64,000 nt of DNA from JAGQOZ01 sp041399205. Its GTDB lineage: Bacteria > Planctomycetota > Planctomycetia > Pirellulales > Pirellulaceae. The translations under genes and the position numbers were made by a program. Below are positions 47,376-57,399 of the stretch, piece by piece. The notes below the pieces were generated by a model that was not told the origin of the DNA, did no database searches, and saw only the letters and a list, made by a program, of their open reading frames with translations. The first letter of the stretch is position 1, and every line of letters starts with the position of its first letter. The DNA lies in assembly GCA_041399205.1 (NCBI GenBank), contig JAWKTK010000028.1, forward strand, positions 1 to 64,000. Direction: 5' to 3'.

Positions 47376-48314
47376 TCATTCCTTTTCCGCAGCGGGCTGT
47401 TCGTATTCAAAATCTTTCCACTTCATGGGTCGGCGGAACGGTTCGATTCGAAGCATGACTTCACCGTTTTGAAAGATGCGCACCGTGCCATTTGATTCGC
47501 TCACTGCGATGGCAATCGACTTGGTTTCCTTCGTGATACCGGCGGCGGCCCAGTGCCGAGTCCCCAGGCCTTTGGATAGCGTGACCATTTCTGTGGTGCC
47601 ATTCAGGTGGCGACAAGCGGCTTCCACGGTGCCGTCCGACGCGACGATGAACGCACCGTCCAGCAAGGCAATTTCCTTGATCGCCTCTTTCACACGGTTA
47701 TCGCGTAGATTGCGTTCCTTGCGGCTGTAACCCTTGACCGGATCAAAGGCCAATGGCTGGCTTTTGGCCATGACTTTGCGACTGTCACCGACGACAAACA
47801 GAGTGCCGACCGGTTTACCTTCTCGGCCTTCACGACCGATTTCCACTGCTAGGTCAACGACAATTTTGAGCGTTTCCAGTGGCACATTCGTTTCCAATTG
47901 ACGCAGGTCACGAGCGGTCAGGCGGCCCAGATGTTCGTCCAAGCTGATGTAGCTGATGGAATCAACTTCGCCTTCTTCAAAACCGGAATACAGCGCGATC
48001 ACTTCGGCCGCCGGTTCTAATTGTTCGTTGGCGACGGCCGTAAGCAGCGTTTGCGTCAAGCGATCATAGACCGACGCGTCCGGCAAGTTGATCACAATGG
48101 CGTCGAATTCCGCGTCCTTGCAGATTTGGCAATCGTCGGCAGATTCTACAGCAATCAAAACTCGCGTCTTTTTATTGATTGCCTTTTTCAGATTGTCAAA
48201 ATTGGGGATTTCTTCCACGACCAGCAATAATGCATCAGCGTCTGCTGCTTGATACAGGTCAACGGCTGTTTTAAGCAATTGATCCGATAGAGATTGCGAT
48301 GACTTCTTGGCCAT
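47376..48314 (-). CDS. Diadenylate cyclase (DisA_N) homologue, DacZ-like layout
   Basis: 312 residues. The N-terminal 145 residues form an alpha/beta domain (LLKTAVDLYQAADADALLLV, DAIVINLPDASVYDRLTQTL) like the extra domain of archaeal DacZ. The C-terminal part is the DAC domain: TLFVVGDSRKVM, the DGA motif at 219-221 (LLDGAFIVASDGTVEAACRH) and the RHR motif changed to RHW at 253-255 (GLGTRHWAAAGITKETKSIA). DAC enzymes join two ATP into cyclic di-AMP. The Arg-to-Trp change in RHR could reduce or alter activity. Intact, single gene. Confidence 0.85.
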   Translation of the reverse strand: MAKKSSQSLSDQLLKTAVDLYQAADADALLLVVEEIPNFDNLKKAINKKTRVLIAVESADDCQICKDAEFDAIVINLPDASVYDRLTQTLLTAVANEQLEPAAEVIALYSGFEEGEVDSISYISLDEHLGRLTARDLRQLETNVPLETLKIVVDLAVEIGREGREGKPVGTLFVVGDSRKVMAKSQPLAFDPVKGYSRKERNLRDNRVKEAIKEIALLDGAFIVASDGTVEAACRHLNGTTEMVTLSKGLGTRHWAAAGITKETKSIAIAVSESNGTVRIFQNGEVMLRIEPFRRPMKWKDFEYEQPAAEKE

Positions 48315-48462
48315 GGGAGCCTAGCTGAACAAACAAAAGGAACGACAATATCCCAGTCCAACACTACCAAAGAATAGTACGTCGTTTCTTGGCAATTCGC
48401 AACCGGAGTTCGGCGTGAATTCAACTCAATTGAGGCTGAACAGACGTTCGCATGCGCTTGGC

Positions 48463-50274
48463 CTAGCGTCCCAAAATTCGTCCGAACAGGGTTGCTCGAG
48501 ACCGGCGTTCAGGGTTCGCCTGCGGCGATACCGGAGTGACACGAATCGCCAGATGACTTGCCGGTTCGCGTTCCCCGAAGACTCGATTGTAAAAGACGGT
48601 CAGGGCGCGGTAGGCATGGGCGCGAGGCCCCAATTCCCATTCGTGAAACCGGTTCTGTGTCATCAAATTGGTTAGGAACATGACGGAACGCAATGTCGAT
48701 TCGCTGTAAAGCTCTTCGTCGGGAAGGGTGAATACCAACCATTCCAGGATGTGTCCCGTCGTTTGTAGCTGGCGGTCCATGTCGCCCCAATCGGTTCGTT
48801 CCTTGAACCAATCGCTGCTGAAACTACCGTCTCGATTCTGCAGCGTCACAGCATAGTCGTGGTAGTCTTCCATGTACTTGTTCGCTCGCCACCATTCTCC
48901 GGTCATTGGTTCGTTGCGATAGTTGCGCTTCAGGGCGGCGTAGCTGATGGCCATGATGCGATGCGTACCACCGCAGGCGGCTCCATTGATGGGTTGCGCT
49001 AGTTCGTTCTTGATCAGGCGAGGAATATCCCAGGTTTCACCAATATCGTTGGTCCATTGCGTGTCCGAATCAAGGTATTGCGAAAGTGCAATCAGCTTGA
49101 ATGTCAGTTCCGTGTTGTCTCGGCAAGTGGCCATTTCCGAACGAATCAAATCATCGACGGTGAACTGTCGTCCTTGGGCTACGATTTTCTGAGTGCGAGG
49201 AACCAAAGTTTGTGCCAAAACGGCTAGGAATTGCCCTTCATGTCCTTGGAATCCCGGGCCCACGTTACCTCGAAGCCGCCCCTGTTTGTCAATGGAAAAG
49301 AGTTGGCGATTGAAACAAGGATTGTTCGAGCAGAGCCACTGAACCGCGTTGACTCGGCGACCTTCCGCACTGCCAATTCGAATTTGAGCGGACGGTCCTT
49401 GCGCTAAGACGGCATGTAGCGTGGACCAGCAACTGTGTTCGCCGGTGTTCAAGTAGGGCTGGTTGTAAAGCAGAAGGCAGCGGCGTACTTCCGCGCCCAA
49501 GGAAATCAGCTGAGGTGTCAATTCCGGTCTGGGCCGAGCAGTGCTTTCGTGCGAAGTGCCTGGGGCTTCCGTTTCTTCTAGCGGAGGAACGTCGTTGGTA
49601 GGTTCGGCGCTTTCTGCGGTCGTGTCATTCGCAATTGGGGCTTGTGCAGACTGGTTGACTGGTGTGTCGATTTCGAGCGTTGCCACTTCTAGGTCGGTCG
49701 ATTCGATGGGCAGTGGCTCAGCGGCAGCTTCTGTTGAATCCGATGTCGATTCCAGTGGTTCGTCAAGCAGAATGAAGTCTTCAAGGGCTTCCAGGTCCGC
49801 TGGTGCCGCTGGTACGGAGATTTGCGGCGATGCCGTTATTTCTGACGCGGCGATCTGGGGCGCAGTCGTTTCTGGCTCTGCGGTTCTTGTCGCCGAAGTA
49901 TTAGTGACCAGTTCGGGTGTGAACTGAGGCGATGCGTGTTTAGCAATCGGCACATATTCCGGCGCCAAATCCGTTGGTGGATCAGATAAGACAAAGTTGG
50001 AAACCGAGTCGTCCGCGACGATGCCTTCCATGTCCGCAGATGTCGTATCGGCAGCGATATCATGCGCTGGGTTGTAGCCAATCAGGTTTAGGTCAATTTC
50101 GATCGTAGGATATTCAGCTGGCCGATTGGCAATGCGAAAGGATGTCAGGTGATCTGTGTTTGCTAGTTGCGCAAGACCGATCGTTTCACATAAAAATATC
50201 GCCGTGATGGTTTGAAAGCACGTCGCCGACAGCAGCGATTTGTGAAACTGGCTTTTTCGCGGAAATAATCTCAT
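48463..50274 (-). CDS. Secreted protein with an acidic linker and an alpha-toroid-like domain
   Basis: Start chosen at ATG 50274 (MRLFPRKSQFHKSLLSATCF), which gives a signal-like helix; a longer frame reaches 50439. About residues 60-290 are a low-complexity linker rich in Asp, Glu, Thr, Ala and Pro. The rest (about 300-600) is helical with repeated HSCWSTLHAVLAQG, GGTHRIMAISYAALKRN, YAVTLQNRDGSFSSDWFKER and TTGHILEWLVFTLPDEELY phrases, resembling an alpha/alpha toroid such as the terpene-cyclase or squalene-hopene fold. Catalytic DxDD-type motifs are not seen. Function unknown. Confidence 0.65.
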   Translation of the reverse strand: MRLFPRKSQFHKSLLSATCFQTITAIFLCETIGLAQLANTDHLTSFRIANRPAEYPTIEIDLNLIGYNPAHDIAADTTSADMEGIVADDSVSNFVLSDPPTDLAPEYVPIAKHASPQFTPELVTNTSATRTAEPETTAPQIAASEITASPQISVPAAPADLEALEDFILLDEPLESTSDSTEAAAEPLPIESTDLEVATLEIDTPVNQSAQAPIANDTTAESAEPTNDVPPLEETEAPGTSHESTARPRPELTPQLISLGAEVRRCLLLYNQPYLNTGEHSCWSTLHAVLAQGPSAQIRIGSAEGRRVNAVQWLCSNNPCFNRQLFSIDKQGRLRGNVGPGFQGHEGQFLAVLAQTLVPRTQKIVAQGRQFTVDDLIRSEMATCRDNTELTFKLIALSQYLDSDTQWTNDIGETWDIPRLIKNELAQPINGAACGGTHRIMAISYAALKRNYRNEPMTGEWWRANKYMEDYHDYAVTLQNRDGSFSSDWFKERTDWGDMDRQLQTTGHILEWLVFTLPDEELYSESTLRSVMFLTNLMTQNRFHEWELGPRAHAYRALTVFYNRVFGEREPASHLAIRVTPVSPQANPERRSRATLFGRILGR

Positions 50275-50612
50275 TGGGACCAAAACGCATGAAAATGAAG
50301 ATTTCTCAAGGTAATCCGGACGCTCATGGGGGCTGTGTCTTACGAATACCTGATATCGGATGTCGCTGTTGAAAATGGTTATGAAGAAAAGCTCGAATGA
50401 GGTCGCTTGAAATGGGCGTTGGAAAAGGATTACGGTCACAGCGACAAATTAGATGACAGCTAAGGCTGTACTGTATTGCTGTGCTTGCGCTAATCGCCCG
50501 GGAAACGACCCGTTTGCCGCTAGATGTACGTCACAAGGACGGCGAAGAAAAACTGTCGGCCGATGGATGCAGTGCTGTTGCTTGCGTGCAGTGGTGGCAG
50601 TCTCTGGTTCTG

Positions 50613-51311
50613 TTAGAAGTTGGGATCAGATCGGTTGCTGGCTGTGTATTGCTGGTCCGATTGCTGAAGGGTGCGTGCCAGCTGACGCCATGAATTGATA
50701 TTGTTCCCCAGGTCTTCACTGTGCGATTGACGCAAAGATTGTACGGCAACAAACTGTAGTGCCGGGTCGGGGTCATTGATAGCGCGAGTTAACGCTTCGA
50801 CGGCGTTGGCGGATTGAAATTGCCCCAAAGCTCGAGTTGCTGCAATGCGAACATCCAGGTCTGCGTCGCGAGCCAGCGTGTTGGACAGGATCGAGATCGA
50901 TTCCAGCGAATTCGATTTAGCCAGTCCTTCGCACGCTAGTACTCGGATTTCAGCCGACTTGTCTTGCAAGGCGATTTGCATGGCGTCCAACGATGCGTCG
51001 GTCGGTGTCGCGGCTAACGCGCGAACCACTTCCGTGCGAATCAGCGTTTCGTCTTCTTGTTTAAGAATGTTCAGCAGTTGCCCTGCGGTCGAGGTCGCTT
51101 CGTTTCGGCCGTCAGCTTTCGCCAGACGATCTGCAAGGCGTTGCACTTCCGACATGCGGCCAACCGTTGTGCTCTTGTACGGCACGTCCACACCGCTATC
51201 GGTCGATCCCAGTTGGTTTCGCCAAAAAGAAGATTCCGTCACGCAACCCATGGTTGAGAGCAGAAAAGTGAGACTAATAATAGGGGCGGTTAACGAGCGA
51301 GAAAGCTCCAT
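50613..51311 (-). CDS. HEAT-repeat lipoprotein
   Basis: 232 residues. Lipobox LLSTMGCVTESS. Then helical HEAT repeats: LIRTEVVRALAATPTDASLD, DKSAEIRVLACEGLAKSNSL, DADLDVRIAATRALGQFQSA and DPDPALQFVAVQSLRQSHSE. Such proteins are scaffolds for protein contacts. It lies upstream of the toroid-like gene on the same strand, 340 bases away. Function unknown. Confidence 0.82.
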   Translation of the reverse strand: MELSRSLTAPIISLTFLLSTMGCVTESSFWRNQLGSTDSGVDVPYKSTTVGRMSEVQRLADRLAKADGRNEATSTAGQLLNILKQEDETLIRTEVVRALAATPTDASLDAMQIALQDKSAEIRVLACEGLAKSNSLESISILSNTLARDADLDVRIAATRALGQFQSANAVEALTRAINDPDPALQFVAVQSLRQSHSEDLGNNINSWRQLARTLQQSDQQYTASNRSDPNF

Positions 51312-51457
51312 CCTGTCGATCCATCGCTGATCATGTGCAATCCATTTTTAATTCCATTGCCGGAATGTTAGCACACCAACGATACCAGAGCAATGCAGAT
51401 GACGGCTGCACAAATCTGCATCAATTGCAATTCTCTTTCAAAACAACGGCAGTCAAA

Positions 51458-51482
51458 CTTGTGCAGCCATCAACTGCACAAG
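51458..51482. promoter_or_regulatory. Perfect palindrome between the HEAT gene and csrA
   Basis: CTTGTGCAG-CCATCAA-CTGCACAAG, 9-base arms with a 7-base loop. A partial copy, GGCTGCACAAATCTGC, lies about 45 bases away at 51403. It is downstream of csrA and upstream of the HEAT gene, so it may be the csrA terminator or an operator for the HEAT gene. Confidence 0.5.
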
Positions 51483-51549
51483 TTCGATCTGCGCCGCTGT
51501 AGTTAAGAGTATGCATAATAGGGAAACCGCAAAGAGAAAAGACATGGGT

Positions 51550-51804
51550 TTAACATTGAGTCTGGCTCACTTCGTTCACCTCGTTTGCATTTCCCAGGAC
51601 AGCGCCCAGCGTCGCCGCTTGGTCGCTGTCCAATTCGATCTCGAACGAACGCACAATCGGCTCCAATTCGGCTCGAATAATTCGAACATCATCCGGTGCT
51701 TCGATTCCCAAAGTAACTCGGTTCCCAGAAATCTTGTTGATGGTGATCCGGATATTGTCCCCAACCAACAGTTCTTGCCCAGCTTTACGACTTAGTACAA
51801 GCAT
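51550..51804 (-). CDS. csrA: Carbon storage regulator CsrA
   Basis: 84 residues, an RNA-binding dimer that controls translation by binding GGA sites in leaders. The start MLVLSRKAGQELLVGDNIRI is standard, followed by TINKISGNRVTLGIEAPDDV and RIIRAEL, where the RNA-binding Arg sits. The last 25 residues (FEIELDSDQAATLGAVLGNA) are longer than in enterics and acidic. GGAG precedes the start. No flagellar gene or fliW lies near. Confidence 0.92.
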   Translation of the reverse strand: MLVLSRKAGQELLVGDNIRITINKISGNRVTLGIEAPDDVRIIRAELEPIVRSFEIELDSDQAATLGAVLGNANEVNEVSQTQC

Positions 51805-51951
51805 ATCTTCGCTCCTCGAAAGTATCGTGACCGTGTGGTAAAAAACGACAGCTTCGCAGCTGACCTGTACTTACTATCGCAAGTACCGTGCCACGTTAGG
51901 TCCAGTTGCATTCGGAAAAAAAGAATCTTTTTTGGGGTGAATTCTGGGTAA

Positions 51952-52833
51952 ATGCGTTGTTTGCGAGGAATCGCTAAAGCTGGAACGAAGGGACTTGGTG
52001 TGATACGGCGTTTTGTAAATCTCGAAGTGAGACAACTGTCTCAGGCTGGGAATGGTTGTGTGTTCAAGTGCCTTTGCATTGTGACACATAGCCTGCTGTT
52101 TTTTGCACCTTCGTTGCAGGCGCAGTCCGCTGTCGATCTGTTTCGCCAGGCACAAGTGGCAGCCTTGAAATCAGATAGATCGACTGCCATTCAATTGGCC
52201 AAGGAAGCTGTGGCGGGAGGTATTCAGGATTCATCCGTTCAGTATTTCTTGGGCCGTCAGTTGTTTTGTGATGGGCAAGTGCAGCAGGCGGTAGCGGCAT
52301 TCGATGAATATGTTCGCTTGGAGCCGAAGCAGGCAATCCGATTGTGGGAACGAGGCATCGCGCTCTATTACGCCGGAAAATTTGACGAAGGAGCGCAGCA
52401 ATTCGAATCCTACCAACAGTTTCATGGCAACGACGTCGAAAATGCCGTTTGGCATCTACTGTGCCTGGGGCGCAGTATCGGCATACCGGAAGCAAGGAAA
52501 AAGACCTTGCCAATCCCGGGTGACCGTCGAGTGCCGATGATGGAGATTTATCGCCTGTTTCAAGGGACTGGCACGGTAGCGGACGTCGACGCCGCTGTGG
52601 AAGGGAAACCGTCGGTCAGGATGAACGAACGGCGAGACGCTTTTATGCCAATTTGTACGTTGGATTGTATTACGAATGGACCAAGCAGCCCGAAAAAGGC
52701 CTTGCAGCGAATTCGGCTGGCAGCAGAACACTCGATCCCGCACTACATGGGCGATGTCGCACGTGTGCACCTGCAACTTCGCCAGAAAAGCGGCAATGTG
52801 GCTGAGCAAGCGGCGGACAACGAGGCAGAGTAA
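51952..52833 (+). CDS. NlpI-like TPR protein, with two compensating frameshifts
   Basis: A membrane-leading segment (CIVTHSLLFFAPSLQAQSAV) is followed by TPR repeats: DLFRQAQVAALKSDRSTAIQ, VQYFLGRQLFCDGQVQQAVA, AIRLWERGIALYYAGKFDEG, ENAVWHLLCLGRSIGIPEA. Between 52635 and 52705 the printed frame is wrong; the neighbouring frame gives RFYANLYVGLYYEWTKQPEK, the conserved block of NlpI-type proteins, and two indels return it to IRLAAEHSIPHYMGDVARVH. About 290 residues. NlpI proteins adapt periplasmic proteases and peptidoglycan enzymes; this one may do the same. Confidence 0.78.
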   Translation: MRCLRGIAKAGTKGLGVIRRFVNLEVRQLSQAGNGCVFKCLCIVTHSLLFFAPSLQAQSAVDLFRQAQVAALKSDRSTAIQLAKEAVAGGIQDSSVQYFLGRQLFCDGQVQQAVAAFDEYVRLEPKQAIRLWERGIALYYAGKFDEGAQQFESYQQFHGNDVENAVWHLLCLGRSIGIPEARKKTLPIPGDRRVPMMEIYRLFQGTGTVADVDAAVEGKPSVRMNERRDAFMPICTLDCITNGPSSPKKALQRIRLAAEHSIPHYMGDVARVHLQLRQKSGNVAEQAADNEAE

Positions 52834-53031
52834 ACGCCGGCGAGTGTGTCGCAATTCTTGATCAGCTGCCTTATGATGTCTTCGCAGTAGTCGTTTGATC
52901 GATGGGCTCAGTACATGGCAAGCGGCCGATTTTTTGACTTGTCGAAGTTGTGATCCAGCAACGAATCCTAATAGAAGCGTGTTCGAAGGCTTTTTCACGA
53001 CGGGCAAAATATCAGTCGCTATTCGCCTAAT

Positions 53032-53041
53032 AAAGGAGGTG
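53032..53041 (+). promoter_or_regulatory. Perfect Shine-Dalgarno
   Basis: AAAGGAGGTG, an exact match to the anti-Shine-Dalgarno core, 8 bases before the ATG at 53050. Most genes in this window have weaker sites, so high translation is expected. Confidence 0.85.
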
Positions 53042-53049
53042 CAGTAAGC

Positions 53050-54155
53050 ATGGTTATTCAACTTGGTATTTGGCGAAATCTGCGTTTGGTGTTGGTGTTT
53101 TCAAGTATGGCATTCGGCGTTGCCAGTGCCGACGATAACGTGCATGAATTGGAGGAACGTGAAGCGTGGATTTCTGGAACGCAGCAGCAACTGGAAACCA
53201 TGCTGAGCACACTGGAATCGCTGGTCGACCGAAAGGCTACGGAAGCACGCAATCCGCAAGTTGGATCGGCGATCGATAAGTTACAGAAGCATATTGCCGA
53301 ACTGGCCGGGCATCGCCAGAAATTAGTGGACGACGCTCGACGACTAGCCATTAATCTAGCCGACACGGAAACTCGTTTTGCCCAAGTCGACCGTCCACGC
53401 GATGGAAATCGTCCTCGTGATGGAGATCGTCCTCGCGATGGAGATCGTCCTCGTGATGGTGACCGTCCTCGCGATGGAGATCGTCCGCGTGAAGATCGTC
53501 CTGCGATGGACCGTCCCGTGATGGAGATCGTCCACGTGATGGAGATCGTCCTCGCGATGGAGACCGTCCACGCGATGGAGATCGTCCACGCGATGGAGAC
53601 CGTGACCGTCCTCGCGACGATGATTGGCGAATGGAGCAGCGACGAGACGCGGAGCGAGACGAACGGCGCATGCGGGAGACGCGTGGCCGCGAGATGATGG
53701 TGCGACAGTTACAGAATCGAATTCGCCATATTTATCAAGCTCGTGAGCATCTGATGGAAGCAGGAATCGAACCGATGGCGGACCAATTGGCGCGAGTAGC
53801 TGAAGCGATGCAACAGCAGATATGGCAGCAACGGTCGGAAAGGCGAGAACCTGGGCCCGACTTTGACCGTGGTGAAATTCCGGGGCCAATTGCCGAACGC
53901 TTCGAACAGTTGCAGAACCAGATCCACGAACAGAACGAACGCATTCATCGTTTGGAACGCGAACTAGAAGAATCGCGGCGAGAAGGCCGAGTTCGCGAAA
54001 TTCACCGAATGGAACTCGACGTCGACGATGCCCACCTTGATCACCAGAACGACGAACATGACCACGATCATGACCACGAACATGACCACGAACATGACCA
54101 CGAACATGACCACGAACATGACGTTGAACATGACGTTGAAATTCGTTCGCGTTAA
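53050..54155 (+). CDS. Secreted coiled-coil protein with DRPRDG repeats and a His/Asp/Glu tail, frameshifted
   Basis: Signal peptide (LRLVLVFSSMAFGVASADDN), then a coiled coil (LEEREAWISGTQQQLETMLS). From about 53385 an 18-base repeat encodes DRPRDG units; one-base losses near 53493 and 53517 push part of it out of frame. The true frame returns at WRMEQRRDAERDERRMRETR, then a second coiled coil (NRIRHIYQAREHLMEAGIEP, ERFEQLQNQIHEQNERIHRL). The last 30 residues are alternating DHDHEHDHEHDHEH and EHDVEHDVE, a likely metal-binding tail. About 365 residues. Role unknown; it could bind zinc, copper or nickel in the envelope. Confidence 0.75.
53393..53620. repeat. 18-base coding minisatellite
   Basis: About a dozen units of GATCGTCCTCGCGATGGA with variants at the third positions (CGTCCTCGTGATGGAGAT, CGTCCACGCGATGGAGAC). 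They encode DRPRDG. Confidence 0.85.
54051..54140. repeat. 12-base coding repeat for the His/Asp/Glu tail
   Basis: CATGACCACGAA repeated about six times, then CATGACGTTGAA twice. It encodes HDHE and HDVE units. Confidence 0.85.
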
Positions 54156-54260
54156 GACTCTGCCTACACTACAATCAGAATTCCCTACCCTGCCCGGCGG
54201 AAGTTGTATGCGTTCCGCCGCGGCTTGCCCTCCCCTCCCGATTTTTGCAGGAATTCGCGG

Positions 54261-57200
54261 ATGCGATACGTTTCGCTCAGAAGCATTTTGATGGTCCTGT
54301 TGAGTTTGTCTGTCCGCGTCCATGCGGAGCCAAGCTTTTCGAACCAACAGATTGAATTCTTTGAACGAGAAGTCCGGCCGATCTTGGCTGAACATTGTTA
54401 TTCCTGTCACAGTACATCGGCCGACAAATTAAAAGCCGGTTTGGTCTTGGACAGTCATGAAGGAGTATTGCAAGGCGGTGATTCCGGGCCAGCGGTGGTG
54501 CCGCAGAACGTGGACGAGAGTTTGTTGATTCAAGCGGTTCGCTACGAAGCGTTCGAAATGCCGCCTCGTGGAAAATTGAGTGATCAACAGATTCAAACGC
54601 TGGAACGCTGGGTGGCAGACGGCGCGGCGTGGCCGACCGAGTCGGATGTGAAGGTGGCCAAACGAGAATTCGATTGGGATCAGCGCCGCGAAGAACATTG
54701 GTCTTGGCAACCGATTCAGGTTTCGCCCGTGCCAGAAGCATTTGACGCCAAATACGGAATGATTCGCAACCGCGTCGATCAATATCTGGCTCAGCGATTA
54801 GAACAAGCCAATGTGCCGGTCGCTACTGAAGCAGATAAGGTAGCGTTGGTGCGCCGGCTTTATTTTGATCTGATTGGTTTGCCGCCGACCGTACAGCAGG
54901 TGGATCAATTTCTGACAGATTCGCAATCCGATGCGTACGAACGCTTGGTGGATGACTTGCTGCGTTCGCCCCATTTTGGCGAAAAATGGGCTCGGCACTG
55001 GATGGACTTAGTTCGCTACGCCGAAACTTGCGGGCACGAATTCGACTATCCGCTGCCGCATGCATATCGGTATCGAGACTACTTGATTCGCGCATTCAAC
55101 GCGGACGTGCCGTACGATCAGTTTGTTCGCGAACATATCGCTGGCGACCTGCTGCCGCATCCTCGTCACAACCCGGAAGAAAAATACAACGAATCCATCA
55201 TCGGCACTGGGTTCTGGTTCTTGGGCGAAGCGGTGCACGCGCCGACCGATGTGCGAGGTGACGAAGTGCTGCGCATTGACAATCAAATTGATGTGATGTG
55301 CAAAACGTTTCTCGGTCTGACCGTCGGGTGTGCTCGATGCCATGACCATAAATTCGATCCGATTCCCACCAAAGATTATTACGCGTTGGCCGGATTCCTG
55401 CAGAGTTCGCGTCGACAAGAAGCGATGTTGGATCCGGGGCAAAAAATTGAAACGGCCGTGGCAGAATTACAGCGAACGCATACATCGGCCGAACAGAAGT
55501 TGATTGCCAATGTCGTTGCCCAACTGCAAGATTGGGCGGTCCGTGATGACCAGGAACTGCAGCCGCTGGTGGAACTCAGTGCGCAATCACATCCGCGGTC
55601 GAATTCAAACAATACTAATCAATCGGCTGCCGTCTGTTTTACCGACTTTTCTTCGCTGGAGGATTGGTTCGTGACAGGGCCAGCTTTTTCAGCGCAGCCG
55701 GTCGCTGGTTGGAACGGTTCTGCAGCGGCACCGGCGTTTCGTCCGTCGACTTCGATCGCCAGTGACTCGTTGGCCGCACCGCTGCACGGAGCGTTACGTT
55801 CTCCGACGTTCGAATTGAAGCATGATCATATTCACTATCGGATCAAGGCCAAGAATGCGCAGATTCGCTTGATTGTGGATGGCTACACCATGGACACGTT
55901 CGCGCCCTCCTGTTTGCGGATTGCACGCTGAAGAACGTCGATACTGGCGGAGAATGGACGTGGGTGACACAGCATCGAGACTTGAATCACTATCTAGGTC
56001 ACCGAGCTCACATTGAAATCTTGGATCAAGGTGACGGTGTGGTGGAAATTGATCAAATCTGGTTTTCCAACGGCGGCCCACCCGATATTGATGCGGCGGA
56101 AGCGTTGTCCGCTGTCGATGACGCACCCGAGGATTCACATGTGGACCGGTTGCGAAGTTCGCTATCCGATTTGGCCGCAAAACTACAGCAGCGCAAACTT
56201 TCGAACCAAGAAGCGAATTTCCTGAATACGCTGTTGCAGCGCAACCTGATTTCGCTCGGCCCAGAATTGCAGAACAACTCCAGCAAGCCGAATCACTTAA
56301 AGCAGATCTGGCCAAACGTATTCCGGAGCCCGTTTCCGTCATGGCGCTGACCGACGGAACGGGCGAAGAAGAATTTGTGCACATCCGCGGCAGTCACGCG
56401 AATTTGGGCGAACCCGTTGAACGACGCTTTCTGTTGGCTATTTCGGGCGAACAGCAGAATTCGGTCGGTGATCGAAGTGGCCGACTGGAGTTGGCGCGCG
56501 CATGACGGCTGCGAATAATCCGTTCTTGTCACGAGTGATGGTGAATCGGTTGTGGCATCATTTGATGGGCCGAGGAATCGTGGTGACGGTCGACGATTTT
56601 GGTGTGATGGGCCAGCCACCTTCTCATCCAGAGCTATTGGATTGGCTGGCGCAAGATTTCATGGACCACCATTGGTCTATCAAGCATGTGATTCGCGAAA
56701 TCGTTTGTTCGTCCTCCTATCGACGCAGTTCTTCAGCGGACGATATCGAGCTGGCCGATGCGGTTCGCCTGGATCCTACGAATCAGCTCTGGTGGCGTAC
56801 GGATGTAAGACGTTTGACCGCCGAAGCGATTCGAGATTCCTTGTTGGCCGTTTCCGGTTCGCTGGACGAAACGATGTTTGGTCCCAGTGTTCCCGTGCAT
56901 ATTACGTCGTTTATGGAAGGACGCGGCAGGCCGGAAAGTGGTCCGCTGGATGGGAACGGTAGGCGAAGTATTTACATTCAAGTTCGTCGGAATTTTCTTT
57001 CGCCCATGATGCTGGCGTTTGATATGCCCAGCCCGTTCAATACGATGGGCAGGCGCAGCAAATCGTTGGTTCCTTCGCAGTCCTTGATCATGATGAATCA
57101 TCCGTTGGTGCAGCAACAAGCACAGCGTTGGGCCGAAAAATTGTTGGCGGCAGAAGCCGATCCGCTTCAACGAATTCAGCAAGCCGTTCGGGCGGCAACG

Positions 57201-57352
57201 GGCCGGCATCCTACCGAACAACAGTGCGACGCCATTTACAGTTTGTTCAGCAACAGGCCGCCGCGTATGAATGTGAAGAAAATGATTTGCGAATCTGGTC
57301 GGACGTATGCCACATGGTGCTGAACATGAAGGACTTCATGTTCCTGAACTAG
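54261..57352 (+). CDS. PSD1 protein (PSCyt1/DUF1549/DUF1553), frameshifted
   Basis: Start ATG 54261 (MRYVSLRSILMVLLSLSVRV, a signal peptide). PSCyt1 with haem site CYSCHSTSADK, DUF1549 (LYFDLIGLPPTVQQVDQFLT, WMDLVRYAETCGHEFDYPLP, CARCHDHKFDP), a beta-rich insert, then DUF1553 (NPFLSRVMVNRLWHHLMGRG, LDWLAQDFMDHHWSIKHVIR). Missing bases near 55908 (C run), 56259 (C run), 56503 (TGG to TG) and 57247 (T run) break it; connecting pieces are LLFADCTLKNVDTGGEWTWV and RIAEQLQQAESLKADLAKRI. It ends HMVLNMKDFMFLN at 57352. About 1030 residues. The DUF1501 partner follows after 47 bases. Confidence 0.9.
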
Positions 57353-57399
57353 TGGAACTACGCGTCGGAATCCGCAACGAGGATGAAAAAGGTGTCGTA

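Noticed and set aside
53393..53620. Separate gene starting at 53631 after the DRPRDG region
   Set aside because: The upstream frame, after correcting one-base losses inside the repeat, runs straight into it; the repeat units are shared by both frames.
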